Below, one piece after another: positions 7,539 through 16,826 of a stretch of 64,000 bases of DNA (the first letter of the stretch is position 1; each line of letters begins with the position of its first letter). Both the position numbers and the translations under genes were made by a program. The notes beneath the pieces were generated by a model. That model was not told the origin of the DNA and did no database searches. It saw only the letters and a program-made list of their open reading frames with translations. The stretch comes from Cyclonatronum proteinivorum (GTDB lineage Bacteria; Bacteroidota; Rhodothermia; Balneolales; Cyclonatronaceae), in contig NZ_CP027806.1 in assembly GCF_003353065.1 (NCBI RefSeq), positions 4,230,248 to 4,294,247 of the forward strand. The letters are read 5' to 3'.

Positions 7539-8588
7539 TTACTTCACCACCCAGGTTTCATCCCCGGCAAGCAGGGCGTCCAAGTCTCCTTTGCCTTTTT
7601 GGGCAAGCGCCTGATCGGCCTGTTGATTGAAGAGCTCATCATAAGCGGGACGCTCGTTGTCCAGGAAAACGCCGAACGGGCGCGGGAGGCGGTCTTCGTG
7701 CCGGTTGTCTTCGAAGAAGCGTGCCAGCAGGTAGGCTTTGTAGGCGTCCTTCTCGTCGTGAATCCACAGGTCGCTTTCGCTCCACTGTCCATCATCGAGG
7801 CGTACCAGCTGCGGACGCGTGCCTTCGAGCCTGATCCCCTTCTCCCCTTCTTTCCCGAAAACCAGCGGCTTGCCGTGCTCCAGATACAGGGCTGTGTCGC
7901 TGCGACGCCGTTTGTCGGTGTACACTTCAAACGCCCCGTCGTTGAACACAATGCAGTTCTGATAAATCTCCAGCAGGGCCGCGCCTTTGTGGCCGTGCGT
8001 ACGCCTGAGCATTTCGTTGAGGTGTTTCGGGTCGCGGTCCATCGCACGGGCGAAGAATCCGGCATCGGCCCCCATCGCAAGGGCGGCAGGGTTGAACGGA
8101 TGATCGAGAGAGCCCATTGGCGTCGATTTGGTGACCATGCCTTCATGGGAAGTCGGCGAATACTGTCCTTTGGTCAGACCATAAATTTCGTTGTTGAACA
8201 GCAAGATGTTCAGGTCCACATTCCGGCGCAGCACGTGAATCAGATGGTTTCCGCCGATGGAGAGCGCATCCCCGTCGCCGGTGATGACCCAGACACTCAG
8301 CTCGGGCCGGCTGGCTTTGAGACCGGTGGCGATGGAAGGCGCACGACCGTGAATGGAGTGCATCCCAAACGTATCCATATAGTAGGGGAAGCGCGAGGAA
8401 CAGCCGATTCCGGCTACAAATACGATGTTTTCGCGGGGCACGCCCAACTCGGGCATCACATTCTGCACCTGTTTGAGGATGGTGTAGTCTCCGCAGCCGG
8501 GGCACCAGCGCACATCCTGATCGGAGGCGAAATCTTTAGGTTTCAGTGCGGGCGTACTTCCGTTTGTTGAGGCAGCTTTTTGTACCAT
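7539..8588 (-). CDS. korB: 2-oxoacid:ferredoxin oxidoreductase, beta subunit
   Basis: Thiamine-diphosphate subunit of a 2-oxoglutarate (or related 2-oxoacid):ferredoxin oxidoreductase, making acyl-CoA and reduced ferredoxin. About 349 residues from the ATG at 8588. A longer frame from 8648 would overlap korA by 32 bases and adds 20 residues not expected from the family. The family block KPKDFASDQDVRWCPGCGDY (residues 16-35) carries the C-x-x-C cluster ligands (Cys29, Cys32). The TPP motif is GDGD (104-107) to NNEIYG (132-137). It follows korA on the minus strand and ends at a strong terminator. KorB fits better than a pyruvate enzyme because of the fused alpha partner, but substrate is inferred. 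Confidence 0.93.
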   Translation of the reverse strand: MVQKAASTNGSTPALKPKDFASDQDVRWCPGCGDYTILKQVQNVMPELGVPRENIVFVAGIGCSSRFPYYMDTFGMHSIHGRAPSIATGLKASRPELSVWVITGDGDALSIGGNHLIHVLRRNVDLNILLFNNEIYGLTKGQYSPTSHEGMVTKSTPMGSLDHPFNPAALAMGADAGFFARAMDRDPKHLNEMLRRTHGHKGAALLEIYQNCIVFNDGAFEVYTDKRRRSDTALYLEHGKPLVFGKEGEKGIRLEGTRPQLVRLDDGQWSESDLWIHDEKDAYKAYLLARFFEDNRHEDRLPRPFGVFLDNERPAYDELFNQQADQALAQKGKGDLDALLAGDETWVVK

Positions 8589-8616
8589 GTTTGTTGAATT
8601 GCTGAAATTGGGGTCG

Positions 8617-10470
8617 TTAAAATTTACTTGCGCGCTGAATGGCATCACATAAAGAGGAAACCGTGAGGGGAATGCCCTTCACCTGATTGAAGCCATGGAA
8701 GGTGAACTCCGGGAACTGATCGCGCAGCAGTTTGATGAGCTGACCATTGTTGATTTCGGGCACCAGAATGGTCTCGAAACGGGCAAACAGATCGGCAAGG
8801 TTGCGCGGAAACGGGCTGAGGTAGCGCAGGTGTGCATGTGCTGCGGCAAGGCCCGACCGGTTGAGCTCGTTCACCGCCGCTTTGATAGCGCCGTGCGTAG
8901 AACCCCATCCCACAACCAGCACCTTTCCGCTTTCGGGACCTTCTTCGATGGTTTGCTCCGGGATGAAGCCTGCGACGTTGTTCCGCTTTTGCTCGCGGAT
9001 GTGCGTCATTTTGTGATGGTTGTCCGGGTCGTAGGAAATATTGCCCGTACCGTACTCTTTTTCGAGTCCGCCAATGCGGTGCTCCAGCCCTTTGGTACCG
9101 GGGATGGCCCAGGGACGCACCAGTCGCTCATCGCGGCTGTAGGGCAGGAAAGGCGCATCGTCCGCATCGCGGGGCGGTGCATAGCTGACGTTTATCTTTG
9201 GGAGGTCAGCCGCCCGGGGAAAGCGCCAGGGTTCAGCACCGTTGGCAATGTAGCCATCGGAGAGAAACATCACCGGAATCATGTGCTCCACAGCGATCCG
9301 GCAGGCTTCGAATATCATCTGAAAACAGTCGCCGGGCGATTCCGGTGCGACCACAACGACCGGCGATTCGCCCGCACGGCCATACACGGCCTGAAGCAAA
9401 TCAGACTGTTCGGTTTTGGTCGGCATACCGGTTGAAGGTCCCGCGCGCTGCACGTTGATGACGACGAGCGGCAGCTCCAGCATGAGTGCGAGGGTCAGGG
9501 CTTCCGTTTTGAGCGCAATGCCGGGACCCGAGCTACTCGTCACCCCCAGGCTTCCGCCAAAGCTCGCACCAATGGCCGAACCGATGGCCGCGATTTCATC
9601 TTCGGCCTGAAAGGTGCGCACATTGTAATGCTTCAACTTGGAAAGTCCGTGCAGGATTTCAGAGGCCGGGGTGATGGGGTAAGTGCCTAAAAACAGCTGC
9701 AAGCCCGATTTATCTGCGGCAGCGGCAAGACCGATGACCGTTGCTTCATTTCCGGTGATGTTGCGGTAAGTGCCCGGTTTAATTTGCGCGGCCTGTACCG
9801 AAAAGCGCTCGCTGAAGAGCTCCGTTGCGCCGCCGTAGGCATAACCGGCTTTCAGAGCCAGCACGTTGGCCTGCGCAATTTCAGGCTTACGGCTGAATTT
9901 CTTTTCGATGAAGTTTTCCGTAGGCTTAATCTCGCGGCTGAAGAGCCAGTAAATAACGCCGAGCACAAACATGTTTTTGCAGCGGTCAACATCTTTGGGC
10001 GGCAAACCTGTATCAGCAAGCGCCGCACGGGTGAGCTTGGTGACATCAAGCTGAATGAGGCCGTAGCCGGAGGTCTGAATCTGTTCGAGCGGCTTGTCTT
10101 CCGGACCGTACTTCGCCAGGCTGAGGTCCCGCTTCCCGAAGCCATCTACATTGGCGATAATGATTCCGCCGGCTTTCAGGTATTTGAGGTTGGCCTTCAG
10201 CGCGGCGGCGTTCATCACCACAAGTACATCGCAGCTGTCGCCGGGGGTGTGAATGGCCTTGCTGCCGAAATGAATCTGAAAACCGGAAACGCCGGCTACC
10301 GTACCCTGCGGCGCACGAATCTCGGCAGGAAAATCAGGCAGGGTGCTCAGGTCGTTGCCGGCGAGGGCGGTTGTGTTGGTGAACTGCGATCCGGTAAGCT
10401 GCATCCCGTCGCCGGAGTCGCCGGCAAAACGGATGGTTACGTCGTCTTTCTCAATAATTTTAATGGACAT
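8617..10470 (-). CDS. korA: 2-oxoacid:ferredoxin oxidoreductase, alpha (gamma-alpha fusion) subunit
   Basis: 617-residue partner of KorB. Residues 1-195 form the gamma-type domain (RFAGDSGDGMQLTG near 14-27), fused to the alpha domain that starts near 235. Visible alpha motifs are the YPITPASEIL block (about 264-273), the TSSSGPGIALKTEAL segment and the GGLEKEYGTG block. This fused architecture is typical of two-subunit KorAB in Bacteroidota and many other bacteria. It is the first gene of a korA-korB operon, with an ATG at 10470. The 267 bases upstream separate it from proC, which is divergent, so both promoters lie there. Confidence 0.94.
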   Translation of the reverse strand: MSIKIIEKDDVTIRFAGDSGDGMQLTGSQFTNTTALAGNDLSTLPDFPAEIRAPQGTVAGVSGFQIHFGSKAIHTPGDSCDVLVVMNAAALKANLKYLKAGGIIIANVDGFGKRDLSLAKYGPEDKPLEQIQTSGYGLIQLDVTKLTRAALADTGLPPKDVDRCKNMFVLGVIYWLFSREIKPTENFIEKKFSRKPEIAQANVLALKAGYAYGGATELFSERFSVQAAQIKPGTYRNITGNEATVIGLAAAADKSGLQLFLGTYPITPASEILHGLSKLKHYNVRTFQAEDEIAAIGSAIGASFGGSLGVTSSSGPGIALKTEALTLALMLELPLVVINVQRAGPSTGMPTKTEQSDLLQAVYGRAGESPVVVVAPESPGDCFQMIFEACRIAVEHMIPVMFLSDGYIANGAEPWRFPRAADLPKINVSYAPPRDADDAPFLPYSRDERLVRPWAIPGTKGLEHRIGGLEKEYGTGNISYDPDNHHKMTHIREQKRNNVAGFIPEQTIEEGPESGKVLVVGWGSTHGAIKAAVNELNRSGLAAAHAHLRYLSPFPRNLADLFARFETILVPEINNGQLIKLLRDQFPEFTFHGFNQVKGIPLTVSSLCDAIQRASKF

Positions 10471-10737
10471 GCGGAAAGAATAGAAACTAAATCAAATGAT
10501 AATTGGGCGGCATACATAAAAAGCCCTGTGTTTCAAACAAATAGCTGGTTAAAATCACTTCATCCGGCACAGAAAATTCTTCGGCAATAGCGCGACCGTA
10601 CCGGACAGAAGCTTAAAAAACAACTTTGTAATCTAAGTATAATATTCGAATTTATCTTCACCCTAAACATGCGGCGCAAAGCTGCCTGTGCACCGCAGGC
10701 CGCCGCTCAGATTATCCCCAAAATTTCCTTTTCAGCT

Positions 10738-11553
10738 ATGAGTACATCTTACAATCCGCAAACCATTGCCATTATCGGCGCCGGAAAAATTGGCGAGGCG
10801 ATGATCGAAGCCATGATCGACGCCCGCTTTTTTAAGCCGGAACAGATTCTGGTCAGCGCCCGCCGCAGCAAACGTATCGAACAGCTTGAAGAAGCCTATG
10901 GTGTACGCGGGGTGAGCAACAAGGAGGCCGCAGCACAGGCCGATGTGAGCGTGATCGCTGTGAAACCGCAGCTCGCGGGGCAGGTGCTGCCCGAACTCGC
11001 CCCGGCACTTGGGCCCGACAAGCTCCTGATTTCCGTAATGGCGGGCACAACCCTCAAACAGCTCTCGGACTGGAGCGGACGCAACTGCCCGGTCATCCGC
11101 GCCATGCCCAACACCCCGCTGCGTATCCGAAAAGGTATGACAGCCCTCTGCGGCTCGGCGCTCGCGGAAGAGCATCACCTCGGCTTCTCGCAGGCCATGT
11201 TCAATACCGCGGGCCGCACACAGATTATGGATGAAAAACTCTTCGACGCCGTCACAGGCCTAAGTGCAAGCGGTCCGGCCTTCATCTATATTATGATTGA
11301 GGCGCTCGCGGAAGGGGGCGTAAAATCCGGCATCCCCCGAAACCTCGCGACCGAACTTGCGGCGCAGGCCTGTCTCGGCTCAGCCTCCATGGTGCTGGAA
11401 ACCGGCAAACACCCCGCCATGCTCAAAGATGAGGTCACTACTCCGGCCGGCTGTACCATCGACGGCATCCTGAAACTCGAAGAAGGCGGCATCCGCGTCA
11501 CCCTCATCAAAGCCGTCGAAGAAGCCGCCCGCCGCGCGAAGGAGCTCGGCTGA
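10738..11553 (+). CDS. proC: Pyrroline-5-carboxylate reductase
   Basis: Last step of proline synthesis: reduces 1-pyrroline-5-carboxylate with NAD(P)H. 271 residues from ATG 10738; an in-frame ATG at 10669 would add 23 residues that do not resemble the family. The Rossmann motif IIGAGKIGEAM lies at about 11-21, the conserved AVKPQLAGQVL near 75 and the dimer/substrate block TGLSASGPAFIY near 173-184. The family C-terminal block TTPAGCTIDGILKLEEGGIR is intact. Monocistronic, closed by a perfect terminator. Confidence 0.95.
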   Translation: MSTSYNPQTIAIIGAGKIGEAMIEAMIDARFFKPEQILVSARRSKRIEQLEEAYGVRGVSNKEAAAQADVSVIAVKPQLAGQVLPELAPALGPDKLLISVMAGTTLKQLSDWSGRNCPVIRAMPNTPLRIRKGMTALCGSALAEEHHLGFSQAMFNTAGRTQIMDEKLFDAVTGLSASGPAFIYIMIEALAEGGVKSGIPRNLATELAAQACLGSASMVLETGKHPAMLKDEVTTPAGCTIDGILKLEEGGIRVTLIKAVEEAARRAKELG

Positions 11554-11580
11554 GGAAGCCCCGAAAAACAACGCAACAGA

Positions 11581-11626
11581 AATAAAGCCCTGACCCGGCA
11601 CCCCGCCATTTCAGGGCTTTATTTTT
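11581..11626 (+). terminator. proC intrinsic terminator
   Basis: Perfect 13-base stem AATAAAGCCCTGA / TCAGGGCTTTATT, 17-base loop, then TTT. 28 bases after the proC stop; a dispersed repeat copy begins at its T tract. Confidence 0.9.
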
Positions 11627-11706
11627 GGGGGGGGAATCCCGTGCACCTCACTGGCACCGGAGTAGCTCTGAAACCCCAAACCCAACGGAAAGTCCGTGGT
11701 TTTTGG
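11621..11706 (+). repeat. Dispersed intergenic repeat, copy E (diverged)
   Basis: Begins at the T tract of the proC terminator as TTTTTGGGGGGGGAATCCCG and keeps CTGAAACCCCAAA and GTGGTTTTTGG near its end. Related to copies A-D but clearly more diverged. Confidence 0.45.
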
Positions 11707-11907
11707 ACCGTCGGGGCGCACCCTTGTGATCGCCCTTCGAAGGAGGGAATCAGTCCCATATTCGCGACCGGGCCTGTTCTGCGCCCCACGTTTTTGAACA
11801 GGATTTGTAAGATTCACAGGATAAACAAGATGAAACCAGACAATACACGAATCCTTGTTGTTCAAATCGAAACCGGTAGGGACGCAAAACCTTGGGTCCC
11901 TACTCAC

Positions 11908-12089
11908 GTCGGGTTTGTCACGGGCTGACGCCCGGCCCCGCCTGCGCGCCTTCGGCGCTCGCGAGGAATGGGGGGGGGCGACATCCGATTGCTACAAAAA
12001 TGCCACTCCTTCGGAGTTGGTTCGTGATTGATATCAGCTACATAACTGATTACAGAGCACAAATTATTTTGGGGTGGCGGATTTGCGCG
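11908..12089 (+). repeat. Direct repeat unit 1 (about 180 bp)
   Basis: First of two copies, high identity to 12477-12655. Shared landmarks are GGGTTTG.CACGGGCTG, the GGGGGGGCG tract, ATCCGATTGCTACAA, CCACTCCTTCGGAGTTGG and TTCGTGATTGATATCAGC. Confidence 0.75.
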
Positions 12090-12476
12090 AATGTGGATGT
12101 GCCGAAAAAAATGAATAACCGCAGCGCCCCAGCCCTGAAAGGGCGACATACCACAGCACAGGATGCCAACCCTGTGTCAGGCAGCAACCCACGAAAGCAA
12201 GCCATGCAAGGGCGACATATCTTCGATGCAGGTACAGCCCGGAAGTCAGGCCGTTCCAAGCCAGGGCGTATTTCCAAAACGGTAGCCTGCCCTGTAGGGG
12301 CAGCCTGTGGGTAGAAAACCGAGCCGCCATCAAAAAACAGCGTGCCGTAGGTACGCCCTGTGCATGCCCATGCTTGTTTGGTATGCGAAGCGTGACGTGC
12401 AACGCGGCGTTACGTCTCCGATGGGCGCATCTTGCCTGCCGCATTGCGGATATTTCACGAGATGTAGGTTGCATTG

Positions 12477-12655
12477 GGTTTGCCACGGGCTGTACGCCCG
12501 GCCCCGCGCTCGCGCCTTCAGCGCTCGCGGGGAATGGGGGGGGCGGCATCCGATTGCTACAATAATGCCACTCCTTCGGAGTTGGTTCGTGATTGATATC
12601 AGCCTGATAACTGATTACAGAACACAAAATATTTTGGGATGGCGGATTTGCGCGC
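12477..12655 (+). repeat. Direct repeat unit 2 (about 180 bp)
   Basis: Second copy of the unit at 11908-12089, with scattered substitutions. It is followed by a further partial copy of its GC-rich start (GCGCCTTCGGCGCTTGCGGG at about 12651-12670). Confidence 0.75.
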
Positions 12656-12996
12656 CTTCGGCGCTTGCGGGGAATGGGGGTGGGACGACGTTTTTCTACG
12701 AAGATTTCACCGCTACGCGGCTGGTCGCCGGCACAAGTTTCGGGGCATGATAAAACCCGGTGCCATCCACTCCATCTTGTTCATCCTGTAAATCCTACAA
12801 ATCCTGTTCAAAAAAAACGGGACGCGCAGGATAACCGCGGTCGTGATTCCGGGATTGATTCCGGATTCCGTGGGGCGACCACGAGGGTGCGCCCCTACGG
12901 TTACGGGGCTGCCTCGTTCGCGATTCGGGGATTGTCCGGGCGTTTGGATGCAGGCTGGAGCGGCGTCGGTTTTGTGCCCGGTTCCATGCATACGCA

Positions 12997-15900
12997 TCAC
13001 CGCAATAGCAGCATTTTTCGTGTTTGCACCATCGCCGCGCCCTGCCCCGGATTCACCCGGAGGCGGTACAGGTACACCCCGCTTGCCAGTGCCCCGGCGC
13101 TGAACTGCAGCTGATGCTGACCCGCCGCAAACCGGCGCCCGTCGGCGAGAACCGCGACCCGCTGCCCCTGCACGTTGAAAACTTCCAGCCAGACCTCCGC
13201 AGACTCCGGCAGGGAAAAACCGATATGCGTCGCGGGGTTGAACGGGTTGGGATAGTTTTGGTGAAGCTGTATTTGGGTGATGCGTTCGGTTTCTTCTTCC
13301 GGCAGATGCGATGGGATTGCCGTTTCAGCCGTTATGGTGTTGAGCCGCAGCCAGGTGCGGGCACCGGAGGCTTCATCGTGCCGCACACCGGTGTAATGAT
13401 AGCGCCACAGCAGCTGCACATAGGGCATGCCAACCGCTTCAGCCGGTAGCGGGATATCTTCAAAAAAACGGGTATGACCACTCTCTTCGGAACGAAGGTA
13501 GCTTACGGGGGCGCCATCCGGACCGATAATATCCTGAAACGGTCCGGCATCGCCGATGCGGTACTGCAGGCGCCAGGCGTATTCGCGGGAGTTGGGCAGT
13601 AGGGTTCCGGCTTCAAAACTGAGGTTCACCGCTTCGGCTTGGCGCGTATCGAGTGCGAGGAGTACGCCGCCCAAACGGGTGCCCGGAAAACCCGGATTTC
13701 CGTCCGCGTTGGCCGTATTCAGGAAAGCGATCCCATCTCCGTCCAAACCGTTGATACGCGTGCGGCTTTCCAGGTTGTAGGCGCCGCTCACGGTTCCTGC
13801 GATGGACGCGTTCAGGGCCGGATCGGCTTCATCCATAAACACAAACTGCATGTTCGGGGGAAAGCTGCCGGGCGTGGCATCGGCCTCCCAGCCTGAAAAC
13901 GCGTAGGGACTACCCGGCTCAAGGGCAAAAGGCGGGAGCTCAAAATCATCATCTCCGCCGGGTGCATAAACCGCGCGCACCAGCAGATCGGTTTCGGGCG
14001 TGAGGGGGAGTTCGGGATGCGTGAAGACACCCCCGTTCACTTCCCAGTGACTGAAGGCGAAGCCACCGAAAGGTTTGGCGATGAGGGTCAGGGGCAGTCC
14101 CGCGGGATAGCGTCCGCTCCACGGGAACACCTCTGCGCTGGTTCCCGGCAAATTGCCGTTCACGGTGAGGGTGTTGACGCCCACGCTGCCGCTGCCGGGC
14201 TGCGCAAGCTCCACGCTGAGGGTGTAGGTTTCCCCGAGTCCGGCAAATTCAAGCAGCTGCTGAAACTGGAATTCGGGCCGTAAGTCCGCGAAGGTGTGCA
14301 TCACCTCGAGCTGCTGCTGCCAGAAGCTGTAGCTCTGAATGCGGCGCCAGCGGCTGACCTGCGCCGGGATTTCGGCGTCAATCAGGGCCGCGAATTCGTC
14401 AATGATTTCATGCGCGCGCTCGGGGACGAACCAGGAGTTGAGGAGGTCGGCGAAGCGGGTGATGAAGTGTTGGCGGTACGCTTCGTTTTCGAGCATTTTG
14501 CGCAGCAGGAAGGTCGCCGCCGGACGGTTCTGATTGTGCCCCTGAAAGCCCGTCCAGGGGCCGTTGGGTTCGGTGAGGTAGTCGAGCATGTTGAAGGTCC
14601 AGGGCTCATCGAAGCTCCAGAAGCCGCCGAAGCCGGTGTCGAGATCGAGCATCATCCAGCGCCATCGGCTGCCGGGAATGCGCTCGCGCCAGTGCCGGAT
14701 GTTGCCGATATCCCAGCGGTAAAAAAAGGCTTCCGCAATTTTGAAATCGGTGAAGCTGTCCACATCCATCTGTGTTTCGAGCCAAGCAAAGTTGGCGTCA
14801 TCGGTCAGCCCGTTCTGACTGATGAACGCCAGCATGGACTCGTAGTGCTGCCGGTCGCCTTCAACAATTTCGAGATTGGTGTGATTGAGGAGATCGAGAT
14901 TTTCCGGAACAACAGGATGATGGCTGCCGATGTAGTGCCGGTCGTAGCGCTCCCGGATGTTGTGAATGCCCCAGTATTCGCCGTTGATGTAGAGCACCGC
15001 GGGCCGGAACGCCTGAAAATCCATCGGCAGCCCTTCTGCGATGCGCTGCATGATGGGGTCGCGGAGGAACGTGTAGATGTCGTCCTGACCGGCCATGCGC
15101 AGGATGAGGCGGCGGAATTCCTGCACGGGGTAATCCCCGAAAATGGGGTAGCGGAGGGCGTCTTCGCCGTAGCGGTTGCGCCAGTACAGCCGCAGCGATT
15201 TTTGCGGCAGCCGCCGGGAGGTGCCCCCGTGAATCCGGACGCCGGTGCCGCCTTCCCAAACCGGCTCGCCGCCGGTTTCGAAGAACGTGAAGACCGCGGG
15301 CCGCTCCCATGCTTCCCCGCGCTCCCAGAAATTGCCGTTGGGTGCATTGCCGAACACGTAAATGCCGATGTCGGGGTCGAACAGGTTTTCGGGCGGCGTC
15401 ACGATGCTGAGCACCGGCAACTCATGTGAGAAGCGTCCCTGATTGGTGACGAAATAGGTCGCCGTGACCGGCTCGCTCGGGAACCAGCCCTCGCGGAAAG
15501 TCCGGGCCGTGACCGTGAAGGCGCGCGGCACTTCACCCAGCGGCGGCTGCCAGCTTCCGGCTGTGGGGATGAGGGAGATGACCGCGCCCTCGCTCGTGCG
15601 GTCAGTTACGGTAATGCCTGAAGCATCGAAAAACGGGGAGTCAGCGTCCGGGAGACTGCCGTCGGTTGTAAAGCGGATGGGGTCGCCGGAGGCGGAGGTC
15701 ACGGTCAACTGGAAGTCGGCGGGGTAGAAACCCGATGCGTGCGATAATGCGGGCGGGGGGAGAATGCCGAGCCAGCCGTTGGCTTCGTTGGGTGCCGCAG
15801 GGCTGGGCTCATCATAAAAAAAGAAATCATCAGAGCCGTCGGGGAAGCGGCCGTAGGAGAAATCTCCGGGCAGGGCGACCGCGGGGAGAAAGTCGGCAAT

Positions 15901-16302
15901 GCTGCCATCCGGCGCGGTGAGCTGAAGCGGCTCCCCGGAGGAAGAAATGCTGAAATTGGTATGAAGCTCACCGAAAGCCAGGCGGCGGTCCTTGCCGGAC
16001 GCCCAGACCAGCAAATGCTGACCGGGCGCAATGCTGACCGGTGGGAAAATCCAGCGATAGGGACGCTCGGGGTCGTCGGTGAGACCGTAGCCGCTGAGGT
16101 TTACCGCTTCCGCGCCTGCATTGAACAGCTCGATCCAGTCTTCGAAATCGCCGTCTTCATCAGCAATGGTTGTTTGGTTGGAAGCCTGAAATTCATTGAT
16201 TAGCACCTGCGCATGGGCAAAATGAAGCGGCATTATAAACAGAAGCAGCGGAATTCCGGCACATACAGCCCGCAGGAGCAAAGCCGGTAAGGGAAACAGC
16301 AT
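12997..16302 (-). CDS. Secreted LTD/CotH protein with type IX sorting domain
   Basis: Large secreted protein of about 1101 residues. The ATG at 16302 is chosen because it begins a signal peptide (hydrophobic core, cleavage after HFAHA at residue 31). An upstream ATG at 16380 would bury that signal. Domains in order: lamin-tail-like domain (about 33-150, starting VLINEFQASN), a chitobiase-C-like beta domain (about 185-265), a CotH kinase-like domain (about 290-640; motifs GVRIHGGTSRRLPQKSLRL, NIRERYDRHYIG, MLDLDTGFGG), beta-sandwich regions, and a type IX sorting domain (last 90 residues, starting at HQNYPNPFNPATHIGFSLPE). CotH proteins can be protein kinases; the role here is unknown. The sorting domain implies secretion or surface attachment by T9SS. 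Confidence 0.85.
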   Translation of the reverse strand: MLFPLPALLLRAVCAGIPLLLFIMPLHFAHAQVLINEFQASNQTTIADEDGDFEDWIELFNAGAEAVNLSGYGLTDDPERPYRWIFPPVSIAPGQHLLVWASGKDRRLAFGELHTNFSISSSGEPLQLTAPDGSIADFLPAVALPGDFSYGRFPDGSDDFFFYDEPSPAAPNEANGWLGILPPPALSHASGFYPADFQLTVTSASGDPIRFTTDGSLPDADSPFFDASGITVTDRTSEGAVISLIPTAGSWQPPLGEVPRAFTVTARTFREGWFPSEPVTATYFVTNQGRFSHELPVLSIVTPPENLFDPDIGIYVFGNAPNGNFWERGEAWERPAVFTFFETGGEPVWEGGTGVRIHGGTSRRLPQKSLRLYWRNRYGEDALRYPIFGDYPVQEFRRLILRMAGQDDIYTFLRDPIMQRIAEGLPMDFQAFRPAVLYINGEYWGIHNIRERYDRHYIGSHHPVVPENLDLLNHTNLEIVEGDRQHYESMLAFISQNGLTDDANFAWLETQMDVDSFTDFKIAEAFFYRWDIGNIRHWRERIPGSRWRWMMLDLDTGFGGFWSFDEPWTFNMLDYLTEPNGPWTGFQGHNQNRPAATFLLRKMLENEAYRQHFITRFADLLNSWFVPERAHEIIDEFAALIDAEIPAQVSRWRRIQSYSFWQQQLEVMHTFADLRPEFQFQQLLEFAGLGETYTLSVELAQPGSGSVGVNTLTVNGNLPGTSAEVFPWSGRYPAGLPLTLIAKPFGGFAFSHWEVNGGVFTHPELPLTPETDLLVRAVYAPGGDDDFELPPFALEPGSPYAFSGWEADATPGSFPPNMQFVFMDEADPALNASIAGTVSGAYNLESRTRINGLDGDGIAFLNTANADGNPGFPGTRLGGVLLALDTRQAEAVNLSFEAGTLLPNSREYAWRLQYRIGDAGPFQDIIGPDGAPVSYLRSEESGHTRFFEDIPLPAEAVGMPYVQLLWRYHYTGVRHDEASGARTWLRLNTITAETAIPSHLPEEETERITQIQLHQNYPNPFNPATHIGFSLPESAEVWLEVFNVQGQRVAVLADGRRFAAGQHQLQFSAGALASGVYLYRLRVNPGQGAAMVQTRKMLLLR

Positions 16303-16826
16303 TTTGGGAGGTAAGCTTAGTTGAATCAGAGTCTCTTCTCTACAAGTATATTGAAATAATCGCATTAAAACAGCGCACACATTTCATACCTGAAACCAAC
16401 CAGCTTCCGATATCACTCTTTTGAAGCAGTTTTACAGATTAATGCCGCCAAGAATAAAAATAACAACAGCTTAAAAAATCCTGAATTCAGGTCTGTGTAC
16501 TACAGATTCTGATATGCTGCGCTATTTGCCTTTTTTCCTGAAAGATTAGCTGACTGTTCATTGAGCCGGTGACCAAGCGTGAGAAAATCTATCGAATTCA
16601 GTTTGGCCCTTCCGGTTTTTGGTATAAGCGCAGCTCATCATCAGGTTAGGCTGTGCCCATCAATCCTTGTGTTTTCCATCCGTACGCCAAAGATATTGGG
16701 CATAGGCCTTGTTTATTCATAGCTTAACATGTGCTACCTTGTAAGGTATTGGTCATCATTCAACCTAACATTATCATTTATGTGTCGTACTGCCGCACTT
16801 GTGTTTCAGTTCACCAAATTATTCTG
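16303..16826. other. Divergent intergenic region
   Basis: About 520 bases between the oppositely oriented CotH/LTD and DUF2207 genes, so it should contain both promoters. I see no clear promoter motif, hairpin or conserved RNA. An in-frame extension of the DUF2207 gene to 16731 lacks support. Confidence 0.5.

Larger units (their letters stand above)
11710..12996. repeat. Gene-free composite repeat region
   Basis: About 1.3 kb with no coding sequence I can support. The two ends, about 11713-11845 and 12763-12901, are imperfect inverted repeats of about 135 bases. Each contains GAACAGGATTTGTA and ACAGGATAAACAAGATG-type segments. Between them lie two direct repeats, about 11908-12089 and 12477-12655. 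Each direct repeat includes CCACTCCTTCGGAGTTGG and a CGCCCGGCCCCG block. Small hairpins (GTAGGGAC...GTCCCTAC at 11877-11903; CAGCCCTGAAAGGGCGACAT near 12131) resemble REP-like intergenic repeats. Frames of 60-190 codons here arise from the repeats. Confidence 0.7.

Noticed and set aside
7524..8570. 348-codon open frame antisense to korB
   Set aside because: It mirrors korB in the opposite strand, with no domain pattern; korB has full family motifs. GC-rich genes here often have open antisense frames.
11892..12750. Several frames of 80-190 codons in the 11.7-13 kb region
   Set aside because: They arise from the direct and inverted repeats, are similar between repeat copies on either strand, and lack protein-like patterns.
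14296..15429. 377-codon open frame antisense to the CotH/LTD gene
   Set aside because: Composition is Val/Ala/Glu-rich shadow sequence without motifs; the opposite strand has clear domains and a sorting signal.
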